Shown in pieces: positions 26,585-34,409 of a stretch of 64,000 bases of DNA. A program made the translations under genes and the position numbers. Source of the stretch: Schaedlerella arabinosiphila (GTDB taxonomy: Bacteria > Bacillota > Clostridia > Lachnospirales > Lachnospiraceae); NCBI RefSeq assembly GCF_003885045.1, contig NZ_RHJS01000002.1:4146501-4210500 (forward strand), written 5' to 3'. Under the pieces are notes generated by a model. That model did not search any database. It was given only the letters and a program-made list of their open reading frames with translations, and had not been told where the DNA came from. Position 1 is the stretch's first letter; every line of letters starts with the position of its first letter.

Positions 26585-28006
26585 TTACGATGCCATAGAC
26601 TGAAGCTTTTCCCCCTGCGCTTCCAGAAACTTCGGAAACCTCTCTGCACACCTTTCCAGATCAAAGGACTGCATATCCTCCGCCAGATTACTCAGCAGAA
26701 ATGCGCTGTACAGATTCTTTTCCACCTTCTGCCCATCTACGATCCGCCAGCTTTTTTTCAAAGGCATCTTCTGATAGGTTCCGGTGTGATGGTTGAATCC
26801 GGATGCTTTGACCAGAAACGGCAGTATCCATTGGAGTTGTTTTTCCTGTTGGGATAGCTTATATTCCAGAATCCGCAAAAATTCTCCCGGCGCTGTACCG
26901 GACATGTATGCCCCGTTTGGTTTCCTTCTTCCCAGCTTCGCAAAATCCAGATTTTCCACAAAAAATTGATTTCCATAGGAAATGATTTCTTTGGCGAGCC
27001 GATATTGCTCCTGCTTTTGGAGCGCCGACTGTTTTCTGCAAATCTCTCTGTATGCAAGCTTTGCCTTCCGATAATTACGTGAATAGTTCCAGCCACTGCT
27101 TCCCGGGCGGATTCGTCCGTCTGGAAAATAGTTGTCCGGATTCATGCTCCGGCGGCTGCGCTCCATATATTGAATTAATATTCTCTTTTTCTTTTCCAGG
27201 CCCCGGTCTTTCTCCGGGAGATCATAAACTGCTGCGGTATCCTCTGTGACTACGGCAAGCTTCCGGAATCCAATATCCAGGCCAACGTTACCGTCTCTAT
27301 ACACCAGGCTGACATTTTCATTGCTTCTTTCTGCTGACGCAGACGCCTGGATTTTTTTCAGCGGTATCTGTCCTTTCAGAATCACATCCAGTAAATATCG
27401 GTCTTTTCCACGGATCATTGTCTTTTTAATCCTGCAAAATCGGATTTCCTGGGACAATGCCTGTTCCTCATACTGGCTGTTTTTCTTTTTCCGAACCGGA
27501 ATTTCAAGCCCTTTCCACACGAGACATTCTCCCCTCAGCTTGATGGAAGAACGATTTGTCTTTCCTGCCAGACTCTTCATTTGACCGGGCTGCTTGAAAT
27601 GTACCTGCTCAGCGTGCCCGTGTATCAGGCTGTCAATGGCCTGCCAGACCTCATTTGCCAGATTCTGGACGATTGGGCTGTCCGTATGATCCTTGAAATA
27701 TTGTCTGTACTTTGTAGTATCCCTGCAAATATCGTACTTCCTGAGCTGATACTTTTCGATCAGGCAGTCCCTCTCTTTAAACAGCTTCTTCCGTTCCCGT
27801 TGATCCTCTGTCCGGGACAGCGCTTCCTTGAGATTCCGGTAAGCACGGGTCTGTGCCATCTGCCTGTATCGCGTCAATGCTTTTTGAAGCAGGGCATTAT
27901 AAATCTGCCGATGGATCTCAAACCGCTTTTCCAAAATATCTTTCTGCCAGGCTTCTGCCTGCAGCGGCAAAGTCAGCACAAAATACTGTTCCTGGATATT
28001 CTGCAT
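26585..28006 (-). CDS. TnpB/IS605 OrfB-family protein, possibly RuvC-inactive
   Basis: 473 aa RNA-guided nuclease-family protein. RuvC-I Asp244 in VGLDIGFRKLAVV and RuvC-II Glu351 in FFVENLDFAKLG are visible. No C-terminal CxxC zinc knuckle is present; instead the C-terminus resembles a subgroup ending NHHTGTYQKMPLKKSW then KVEKNLYSAFLLSN. From memory relatives have QRDLYSAFL at this place, the Asp being the third RuvC residue; here it is Asn431. ATG 28006 follows GAGGTGAACAGTG. No TnpA (Y1) transposase is adjacent. It lies upstream of, and parallel to, the polysaccharide operon. A nuclease-dead form would act as a guided binder/repressor (TldR-like) or simply be decaying. Confidence 0.75.
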   Translation of the reverse strand: MQNIQEQYFVLTLPLQAEAWQKDILEKRFEIHRQIYNALLQKALTRYRQMAQTRAYRNLKEALSRTEDQRERKKLFKERDCLIEKYQLRKYDICRDTTKYRQYFKDHTDSPIVQNLANEVWQAIDSLIHGHAEQVHFKQPGQMKSLAGKTNRSSIKLRGECLVWKGLEIPVRKKKNSQYEEQALSQEIRFCRIKKTMIRGKDRYLLDVILKGQIPLKKIQASASAERSNENVSLVYRDGNVGLDIGFRKLAVVTEDTAAVYDLPEKDRGLEKKKRILIQYMERSRRSMNPDNYFPDGRIRPGSSGWNYSRNYRKAKLAYREICRKQSALQKQEQYRLAKEIISYGNQFFVENLDFAKLGRRKPNGAYMSGTAPGEFLRILEYKLSQQEKQLQWILPFLVKASGFNHHTGTYQKMPLKKSWRIVDGQKVEKNLYSAFLLSNLAEDMQSFDLERCAERFPKFLEAQGEKLQSMAS

Positions 28007-28105
28007 TCACTGTTCACCTCGATTGCAGTCTATAAAAACTCTGGTTCATCCCCCTGCCGGCCCGAGTCCTCCGGCTGTACTTAAGGAAATGAACGGCTTA
28101 TACGG

Positions 28106-28567
28106 GGGAGAGATTTCGCAAAGTATGTTACTCTGCGAAAATGAAAAATCGCCGTTTTTTCCTGAATTACTTTTATACCATAGCATATTTGTTCTTGATT
28201 GTAAATATTTTTTTCTATTTTCCAAGCGGTGACTGTTTTGCCGTATCTATCCATTTTTCCTTGAAAACAAGTACTTTTCTTGAAAATTTCACAATTATTC
28301 ATATTTTTTATATTCTGCATTTTTCTGCATATATTTTACCGCCGTCAAATTCGCAGTCAGGTACCAGGGTGGCCATCCGTGTGTATCCATTCGATGCTTA
28401 TCAGGTTTACCCCAAAAGAATATCTGTTAATCTGCATATCTTTTTTATCTATATAATTTTTGTCCGCCGTCATCTTCAAACATAACATTTATGATCTGAA
28501 CCTCTAAAGGCTATTTTTCCAAGTGATTTCTCCAATCTTTTCGCAGAGTAACATACTTCACGAAAAT
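28106..28567. repeat. Two inverted copies of a TTTCGC...GCGAAA palindrome upstream of tnpB
   Basis: TTTCGCAAAGTATGTTACTC followed by TGCGAAA occurs at about 28106-28140, and the reverse complement of almost the same sequence at about 28534-28562. Each copy is itself a dyad (TTTCGCA with TGCGAAA). The roughly 400 bp between them have no supported gene. They could be operators or ends of a small element. Confidence 0.55.
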
Positions 28568-28715
28568 TTCGACTACCACAAATAACAATTTCTTTTCTCA
28601 CCTCTATCTAAAGGTCTAAAGGCCATTTCGGTGCATTGTGTTGACATATTACGATTATATATTGTATATTATATTTATAATTGTTTATAAAACTCTTCCT
28701 TTATTGTCTCATGTA

Positions 28716-28952
28716 CATTAAAAACAAGCTGAAACCATTTTTTCTGAGTTAGGTATCAACATTTCTGTGGCAACAACAATGTTTCTAAAGCAAGTCGTAC
28801 GTTATAACGGCATCCCTTTTGAACTTCGTGTCGATCCATTTTATTCTGTAGAAAATCAGACACGCTTATTAGAATCCAAAAAACGCATGGAACAAGCAGG
28901 CGGTACAGTTCATGAACTAATTGAGGTGGATGATGACGAAATCATGGGATGA
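28716..28952 (+). pseudogene. RelB/DinJ-type antitoxin, N-terminus disrupted
   Basis: The frame reads AETIFSELGINISVATTMFL then KQVVRYNGIPFELRVDPF, the DNA-binding and C-terminal pattern of RelB/DinJ antitoxins, ending VHELIEVDDDEIMG. Upstream the expected DNIKNKAE start is broken by a one-base loss (TAA in frame at about 28716), so only a 61-codon frame from 28767 remains open. The toxin start overlaps its end. Confidence 0.7.
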
Positions 28953-29003
28953 TTTTGCTTGGGAAGATTATCTTTACTGGCAAGCACAGGACAAATGCTG
29001 CCT
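28933..29003 (+). pseudogene. YoeB/Txe-type toxin fragment (first 21 residues)
   Basis: ATG at 28933, overlapping the antitoxin end, reads TKSWDDFAWEDYLYWQAQDK, which is the conserved start of YoeB/Txe endoribonucleases (usually about 85 aa). Homology stops at about 28995, a few bases before the stop codon of the helicase gene on the other strand. The remaining three quarters of the toxin are not in the window. The abrupt edge marks a recombination joint at the border of the defence block. Confidence 0.7.
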
Positions 29004-30581
29004 TCACCCTCCGGTGCATTTTTCATCCGCCATCTTCTTCATACAAATCCAGTAATTTTTTTCCCCCGCATATCTCGCGCCCTTAATATACCCGGCAATC
29101 TCCTCAGGCTCCCGCAGCCAGTCGGACCGCACGATTCCCAGACGCAGACATCTTCTGGCTTCCCTAAGCTGCTCCTCACTTTTGCCCGCTCTCTGCATCT
29201 TCTCCAATATCCTCTCCGCCCTTCTGTCATAGCGTGGATGGGAAAATGCCTGGATTTTCGGAATATATTCCAGCTCAAAAAGGCGGTTTTCACCTGTATC
29301 CGGCAAAAAACAGACCTCCTCGGAAGTTTCCGTTATGTGCAGGTAATACATAGATGCTTTACTTTTGCCTTCTTTTTTGCGGATGATCCGTCCCAGGCGC
29401 TGGACGCGCTGACGCTGTGCGGAGGTTCCGGACAGAATAATCCCAACGGCTGCATCTGGGAGATCCACGCCCTCGTCCATGGACTTGCAGGTAATCAGGA
29501 TTCGAATGTCATTTACCCGGAAACGCTCCAGAACATTTCTGTTTGCCTGCTCGCCCATTTTAGAATGGTATCGTCCTACCCTTCCCGGGTAACGCTCCTG
29601 AAGCAGACAGTACAGCTCTTCTGCCTGGTCGATTCGTTCCCCGAAGATCAGGATTTTTTCATGGGGCGCAAGGTTTTTTATCAGTTCACATACGCAGGAA
29701 ATCCTTGCGGATGCCTGACAGACCAGGCTCTTTCTTTTATAGGAAAGATACATGTATTTTGAAGCCGTCTCCGCAATCTCACGGTTCTTACCGGCAGCCA
29801 TGGTGCGTAGCAGTTCATAGAACTCACTCTGGCTCAGTTTGCCCAGAAAAGGCTGCTCCTCTTTCAGCTTACGGTACATTGTCAGCATCGCGTTCGTAAG
29901 TTCGTCATATTCGTACTTTTCTTCCTTTTCAAAAGACAGACCGATATGGTAAATATCGTATTGGCACACCGTATGCTGGGCGGACGCTCTGGACATTCCG
30001 TAACTGTAGATTTTTCGGCCGAGAACGGACGCAAGAAAATTCCGTGCCTGCCCGGATGGAAGTGTAGCGGAAAGGCCCAGAGAATAAAATTGTGTTTCGT
30101 CCGGATTGATATATGGTAAAAATTCAAAAATCAACTGGTTCTGACCGCTGACATAGTGGTGGCATTCATCGGCAATCAGCAATACGGCGTCCCCGCGCCG
30201 CAGCTCCGCCAATATCTGCCTTGCCAGCTCGTAGCGGGCGGAATTGATCACATAGATCATATAGCGGCAATCCGAAGAAGCCTGATGGCCGCTTCCACGC
30301 AGACCGATCAGTCCCCGCATGGAAACTGAAGGCCGCTTTTCCCCGTATGGGGCCAGATGTTCTCTCAGCGCACGATCCCACTGCCGCATCAATGCCCCCG
30401 AGGGAACCACGATCTTAACATGAAGCTCCTGGCCCAGCATCTGTTCCAGACGGTCGGCAGCCGTCAATGCCAGCAGGGTCTTTCCAGAACCGGTAACCGC
30501 CTGTACCATGCCTCTGCCTTGATTCGAAAACCACCGTTCCAAGCATTCTTCCTGCCATTGATAAAGCTTCTTTTCTTCCAT
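29004..30581 (-). CDS. Superfamily 2 DEAD/DEAH helicase, XPB/Rad25-like
   Basis: 525 aa from ATG 30581. The Q-like entry LYQWQEECLERWF is followed by Walker A QAVTGSGKT, DEAH-type box IADECHHY, motif III GLSATLPSG, a second RecA domain (ILIFGERIDQAEELY, LITCKSMDEGVDLPDA) and motif VI QRQRVQRLGRIIR. No nuclease domain is visible. It is divergent from a three-gene set containing two BREX-type ATPases, and helicases of this type accompany such ATPases in defence loci, so DNA remodelling in phage defence is likely (inference). Confidence 0.88.
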   Translation of the reverse strand: MEEKKLYQWQEECLERWFSNQGRGMVQAVTGSGKTLLALTAADRLEQMLGQELHVKIVVPSGALMRQWDRALREHLAPYGEKRPSVSMRGLIGLRGSGHQASSDCRYMIYVINSARYELARQILAELRRGDAVLLIADECHHYVSGQNQLIFEFLPYINPDETQFYSLGLSATLPSGQARNFLASVLGRKIYSYGMSRASAQHTVCQYDIYHIGLSFEKEEKYEYDELTNAMLTMYRKLKEEQPFLGKLSQSEFYELLRTMAAGKNREIAETASKYMYLSYKRKSLVCQASARISCVCELIKNLAPHEKILIFGERIDQAEELYCLLQERYPGRVGRYHSKMGEQANRNVLERFRVNDIRILITCKSMDEGVDLPDAAVGIILSGTSAQRQRVQRLGRIIRKKEGKSKASMYYLHITETSEEVCFLPDTGENRLFELEYIPKIQAFSHPRYDRRAERILEKMQRAGKSEEQLREARRCLRLGIVRSDWLREPEEIAGYIKGARYAGEKNYWICMKKMADEKCTGG

Positions 30582-30826
30582 CCAGTTCCACCCGCCTCTA
30601 AGGAACTGCAGGTAAATCACTCATTCATCTTGAGTTGACTGCCTTTCTACAATTCCTGATTCTAATTCCATTGTATCAGATTTTGGGGAATCTACAAGAT
30701 CCTTCTTCCATCTCTTTCTTTTACTAAATTGCAGTTTACGATGCCTTGAACCTTGCCGCAATGCGCAAGGTCAGGCCGTAAATATTAACAAATTGTAATA
30801 TTTTTCCACAAATCTCCTGCAAAACA

Positions 30827-30855
30827 TTGCAAACCAGCACTGTTTCATATATACT
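30827..30855 (+). promoter_or_regulatory. Sigma-A promoter of the BREX-type ATPase operon
   Basis: TTGCAA (30827-30832), 17-bp spacer, TATACT (30850-30855). Transcription should start near 30862, giving a leader of about 118 bases before the ATG at 30980. The 398-bp gap to the divergent helicase also holds a small CCTTGC/GCAAGG hairpin near 30750-30771. Confidence 0.7.
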
Positions 30856-30979
30856 TTTTGTAGTTCACGAATTCCGAAATAATGCGGTCTTCATGGCATT
30901 TCCATACAGCCATTCCCACACATATGTTATGCCGCAGTTTTACATGGCTGTAAATCTTACAAAAGAAAAGGATGAAAAC

Positions 30980-31750
30980 ATGAATTACGAAGATTTATAC
31001 CAGACCCTGCAGCCACATGAAAAGTCCGTAAAGGACTGCATTTCTTCTCTTCAAAGGCTTTTTAAAGCAGTCTTACGTGAGACAGAAAACGGAGATGTGA
31101 AAAGCCTTGTCCGGGACTTGAACGCCATGGAGGAGGCTGCGGCAGTTATCACATCCTCATTAAAGGATCTGGCAGGCGCGGTAGATGATTTTGATGCAAA
31201 GGCTTATTTTGAAAACGGAGATTTCGCGGAACAGATGCTTGCTGTCTGTGAAGAAAAGGGTGTCGATGTCCGGGGTGAATTTCCTGTCTACGAGATGTTT
31301 CCTTACCGTGTCAAACTGGATGCCGAGAATCAGGATGTCTATCTTGACCGCAAGAAGCTGCAGTGCATGCGCCCCCAGAGTCTGATAGACACAATCCGAA
31401 GCAGTCAGGAGAAGCTCAACAAGGCTTCGTTCAATGAACTCACCTTTGCGAATGAATTGTCCGATGCATACGACCTTGCTCTTCTAAAACAGAAACGCCA
31501 GCCGGGAACAGACATCTATCTCACCAGCCTGTACAAATTCCTGGCTCCCATGAGCCGTTTCCGGAAGGACTACAGCCAGAAGAGCTTTGCCTTTGACCTG
31601 GCCAGGCTTTACATTTCCGGGATTGACGAGACCAAAGCCGGGAAGAAATTCCAGTTTGGGCCGACCCGGGATCAGAATAAATCTATCCGTATACTGGATC
31701 AGAACGGAAACGAGCAGTTCCTGGCTACCATCCGTTTCTATGAAGAATAA
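30980..31750 (+). CDS. Uncharacterised protein heading the ATPase operon
   Basis: 256 aa, not recognised. ATG 30980 follows AAAGGATGAAAAC; earlier in-frame starts lie upstream of or in the promoter. The N-terminal third looks helical (DCISSLQRLFKAVLRE), the middle contains YRVKLDAENQDVYLDRKKLQ, and the end is globular with IRILDQNGNEQFLATIRF. No catalytic motif, signal peptide or membrane segment is seen. Eleven bp separate it from the first ATPase, so it is probably a dedicated subunit or target-recognition factor for that complex. Confidence 0.6.
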   Translation: MNYEDLYQTLQPHEKSVKDCISSLQRLFKAVLRETENGDVKSLVRDLNAMEEAAAVITSSLKDLAGAVDDFDAKAYFENGDFAEQMLAVCEEKGVDVRGEFPVYEMFPYRVKLDAENQDVYLDRKKLQCMRPQSLIDTIRSSQEKLNKASFNELTFANELSDAYDLALLKQKRQPGTDIYLTSLYKFLAPMSRFRKDYSQKSFAFDLARLYISGIDETKAGKKFQFGPTRDQNKSIRILDQNGNEQFLATIRFYEE

Positions 31751-31761
31751 GAGGTGAGAGC

Positions 31762-33060
31762 ATGAACCTTGATTTCAGCGATAAAAATAATACTGGCAGC
31801 CCTTATGGAATGACGTTTGCAGATGCCGGTGCGGAAAACGGTGCCGCGCCTATTCAGAATGCATCTTCTTCCGTCCCATTCGAAGACCAGACACCTTCCC
31901 CACTGGATTCCGCCCGTCAGCTCACCTGCGGGATTGATTTTCTTACGGACTTCTGGAAGGAAAAGTATCTCCAGGAGTATATAAAAAACGGAGGCAGCAA
32001 GATCAAGTTTATCACCGGCCGCACAGGCAGCGGAAAATCCCATTTCCTGCGTCTGATGACTGCAATTGCCCAAAACGAACATTATAAGGCCGTTCAGTTT
32101 TCAGCGAAAAATATCTGGATGCATGATTTTAAGGAAATATACAAAGAAATCTTTCTTCAGTGCGGCATCATGGAATGCCTGGAGGGGATCAGCCGCCATC
32201 TGATCCGCGAAATGGGCTATGACCCCGATGAAGTTTCGGACGGAATGCGGTTTATTGATTATCTTTCCGAACATGGTCAGGCGGACGCGCTGACCCGGCG
32301 TGAGATCCGCACCCAGTTAAAGCATATCTTTCTGGAAAATCCCATGCTTGATAATAATTTTGCCCTTGCATGCAGCATGCTTACGGGAAGCATCCTGGGC
32401 TACCCTGTCCTGGAGGAGCAGAACCGGAATCTCCTTCTGGCATGGCTGGAAGGCGACCGCACGATCAAGCTTTCCCAGCTCCGCGCGCTGGATTTTTATC
32501 CCAGCCGCATCACAAAATACAATGCCAGACACATGCTTCGTTCTTTGACAGAAATCATCCACCTGGGCGGGTACTCCGGACTTTTCATTGCCATTGACGA
32601 CCTTGAAATCCTGATCAGCCGTTCCAGCCTGGAACCAGTACATTATACCAAGATGAAGCGGGAGGATACCTACGAGAGCATCCGCCAGCTCATTGATGAC
32701 ATTGACAGCATGAAGCACATTATGTTTGTGTACGGTTTTGACCGGGAACTGATCGACAATGAAAATGCCGGCCTGAAATCCTATCAGGCTCTGTGGATGC
32801 GCATCCAGAATGAGATTGTCGGGGAGCGCTTCAACCGCTTTTCGGATATGGTCGATCTGGACCGGCTGGCAGTGCAGGAGTACACGCCCGATGTAATCGT
32901 CTCCATATCCAGAAGCCTGGCCGAGCTGCAAAAAAATGTACAGGCTGCCCCGCTGGACCGTGAAGCTGCGGAAGAGGTTGCAGCCCAGGCAAGGACAGGA
33001 GCCATCGGCATTCCCCAGTTGATTCAGAATATAATGCAGGAGGTACGGATGGATGTATGA
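31762..33060 (+). CDS. BREX-type P-loop ATPase, first paralogue
   Basis: 432 aa. Walker A TGRTGSGKSHFLR near residue 95, and a likely Walker B in SGLFIAIDDLEILISRSS near 280, with sensor-like MFVYGFDRELID. Layout and motifs (CGIDFLTDFWKEKYLQEYI before the P loop) resemble BrxC/BrxD-type ATPases of the DUF2791 group. ATG follows GAGGTGAGAGC. It overlaps the next ATPase gene by 8 bp, so the two are translationally coupled and may form a hetero-oligomer. Confidence 0.8.
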   Translation: MNLDFSDKNNTGSPYGMTFADAGAENGAAPIQNASSSVPFEDQTPSPLDSARQLTCGIDFLTDFWKEKYLQEYIKNGGSKIKFITGRTGSGKSHFLRLMTAIAQNEHYKAVQFSAKNIWMHDFKEIYKEIFLQCGIMECLEGISRHLIREMGYDPDEVSDGMRFIDYLSEHGQADALTRREIRTQLKHIFLENPMLDNNFALACSMLTGSILGYPVLEEQNRNLLLAWLEGDRTIKLSQLRALDFYPSRITKYNARHMLRSLTEIIHLGGYSGLFIAIDDLEILISRSSLEPVHYTKMKREDTYESIRQLIDDIDSMKHIMFVYGFDRELIDNENAGLKSYQALWMRIQNEIVGERFNRFSDMVDLDRLAVQEYTPDVIVSISRSLAELQKNVQAAPLDREAAEEVAAQARTGAIGIPQLIQNIMQEVRMDV

Positions 33061-34240
33061 TATTGAAGCAAGGCACATCATTGAAGCTCTGCGCTCCGGT
33101 GTCCCCTCCCGTGCCGTAGGGCAGTATTTTTCCGAAGCAAGACCCAGAATCATGCGGGAAATCTCCGACCGTCTGGATTCGGTATGCGATGCCGGAAAAT
33201 CCAGCGGTATGATCATCAGCGGAAAATACGGCGAGGGAAAAACCCACCTTCTGAATACCGTATTCAATCTGGCCCACTCCAACAACATGGTTGTTTCCTA
33301 TCTTTCCCTGAGCAAAGAAACTCCCATGGATAAGTTGTATCTGGTCTATCAGAAGGTCATTCAGAACACCTATCTGCCCAGGCGTCAGCAGCCCGGATTT
33401 ATGCAGGAACTGGAAAAAATCTCCGCCAACAGCCCGGTAGCCAGTGAAATGCTTGTCTATGTACTGCAGCAATTGGAAACGGATAAGCTGTACTATCTGT
33501 TCCGCTCCTATCTGAACACGGAGGACTCTGACGAAAAATTCCTCCTTCAGGCCGATCTGGAAGGGGATTTTGTTGCAAATGCAGCTTTGAAAAAGATCTA
33601 CCGCCGAATATTCAATGAGACGGTAAAGTATAAAGTCAATTTCACAAAAACGAAGCATTGCGGTGATTACTTTAAGTTTATGAGCCATCTGTTCACTTTG
33701 ATGGGGTATCATGGCTGGGTCATCCTCATTGATGAGACCGAGCTGATGGGCCGTCTCGGCAAAAAAGCCCGTCTGAACGCCTACCGCAATATGGCCCGTT
33801 TTCTGCTTCCGGAGCGTTGCCCGGAGAATACATTCAGCATCTTTGCGCTGAGCGCTTCCTATACGGAGGATGTAATTGAAGCCAAACATGAATACGAAAA
33901 TCTGGAGGCCGTTTATCCGGATGAGCCGGAGCCTGCCAGGACGGTGCTGGATCTGCTTGTTAAAGCGCCCCAGCTTGTTCCTCTGACCAAGGAAGAGATC
34001 AGCAGCGTATTGGGTAAAATACAGGATTTCCACGGCAGGGCCTATGAGTGGACGCCCAATTTGTCCCCCGCATCGCTGACGGAATCCACCCAATCGGGAG
34101 GGTATCTGCTCCGCACTAAGATCCGTGCGGCAATTGAGTTTTTAGACCAGCTTTATCAGTACGGAAAGGCAGGGAATACCACGGTAAACGAACTGGGGGA
34201 AGAGACCTTCACAGAGGAGGTTCCATTACTGGATGAATAA
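33053..34240 (+). CDS. BREX-system ATP-binding protein, BrxD-like (DUF2791)
   Basis: 395 aa. The N-terminus YDIEARHIIEALRSGVPSRA with VGQYFSEARP and Walker A ISGKYGEGKTHLLN match BrxD/DUF2791 proteins closely; Walker B is in GWVILIDETELMGRL, followed by an arginine-rich finger region KARLNAYRNMARFL. BrxD occurs in type 2 BREX with a helicase; here there is no PglX methyltransferase or PglZ, so this is not classical BREX. ATG 33053 follows AGGAGG and overlaps the previous stop. Confidence 0.87.
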   Translation: MYDIEARHIIEALRSGVPSRAVGQYFSEARPRIMREISDRLDSVCDAGKSSGMIISGKYGEGKTHLLNTVFNLAHSNNMVVSYLSLSKETPMDKLYLVYQKVIQNTYLPRRQQPGFMQELEKISANSPVASEMLVYVLQQLETDKLYYLFRSYLNTEDSDEKFLLQADLEGDFVANAALKKIYRRIFNETVKYKVNFTKTKHCGDYFKFMSHLFTLMGYHGWVILIDETELMGRLGKKARLNAYRNMARFLLPERCPENTFSIFALSASYTEDVIEAKHEYENLEAVYPDEPEPARTVLDLLVKAPQLVPLTKEEISSVLGKIQDFHGRAYEWTPNLSPASLTESTQSGGYLLRTKIRAAIEFLDQLYQYGKAGNTTVNELGEETFTEEVPLLDE

Positions 34241-34328
34241 GTATATCCCTTTCGGGAACTGAAACTGCTCGTCAAACCAGACTTCCTGATCCCCTTGCCG
34301 GATTGAGTAAATATATCTCTTTCAGGAA

Positions 34329-34382
34329 CCTCAGAAAATAATACAGCCTTGAACACAGGCTACGTTATTTTCTGAGGTTTTG
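34329..34382. terminator. Strong bidirectional terminator
   Basis: Long stem CCTCAGAAAATAA / TTATTTTCTGAGG with TTTTG after it on the plus strand, ending the ATPase operon and, facing it, the hydrogenase-like gene. The preceding 90 bp hold an imperfect direct repeat (GTATATCCCTTTCGGGAAC at 34241 and ATATATCTCTTTCAGGAAC at about 34309). Confidence 0.8.
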
Positions 34383-34409
34383 TAATGCTTCAGGATCAGG
34401 CGCCCCTTC

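Noticed and set aside
25938..26600. Possible CRISPR-like repeats near the TnpB-family gene
   Set aside because: Only isolated short stems are present, with no regularly spaced direct repeats.
30740..30775. CCTTGC/GCAAGG stem between helicase and ATPase operon as a terminator
   Set aside because: No U-run follows on either strand and it lies between divergent promoters, so a regulatory or neutral stem is more likely.
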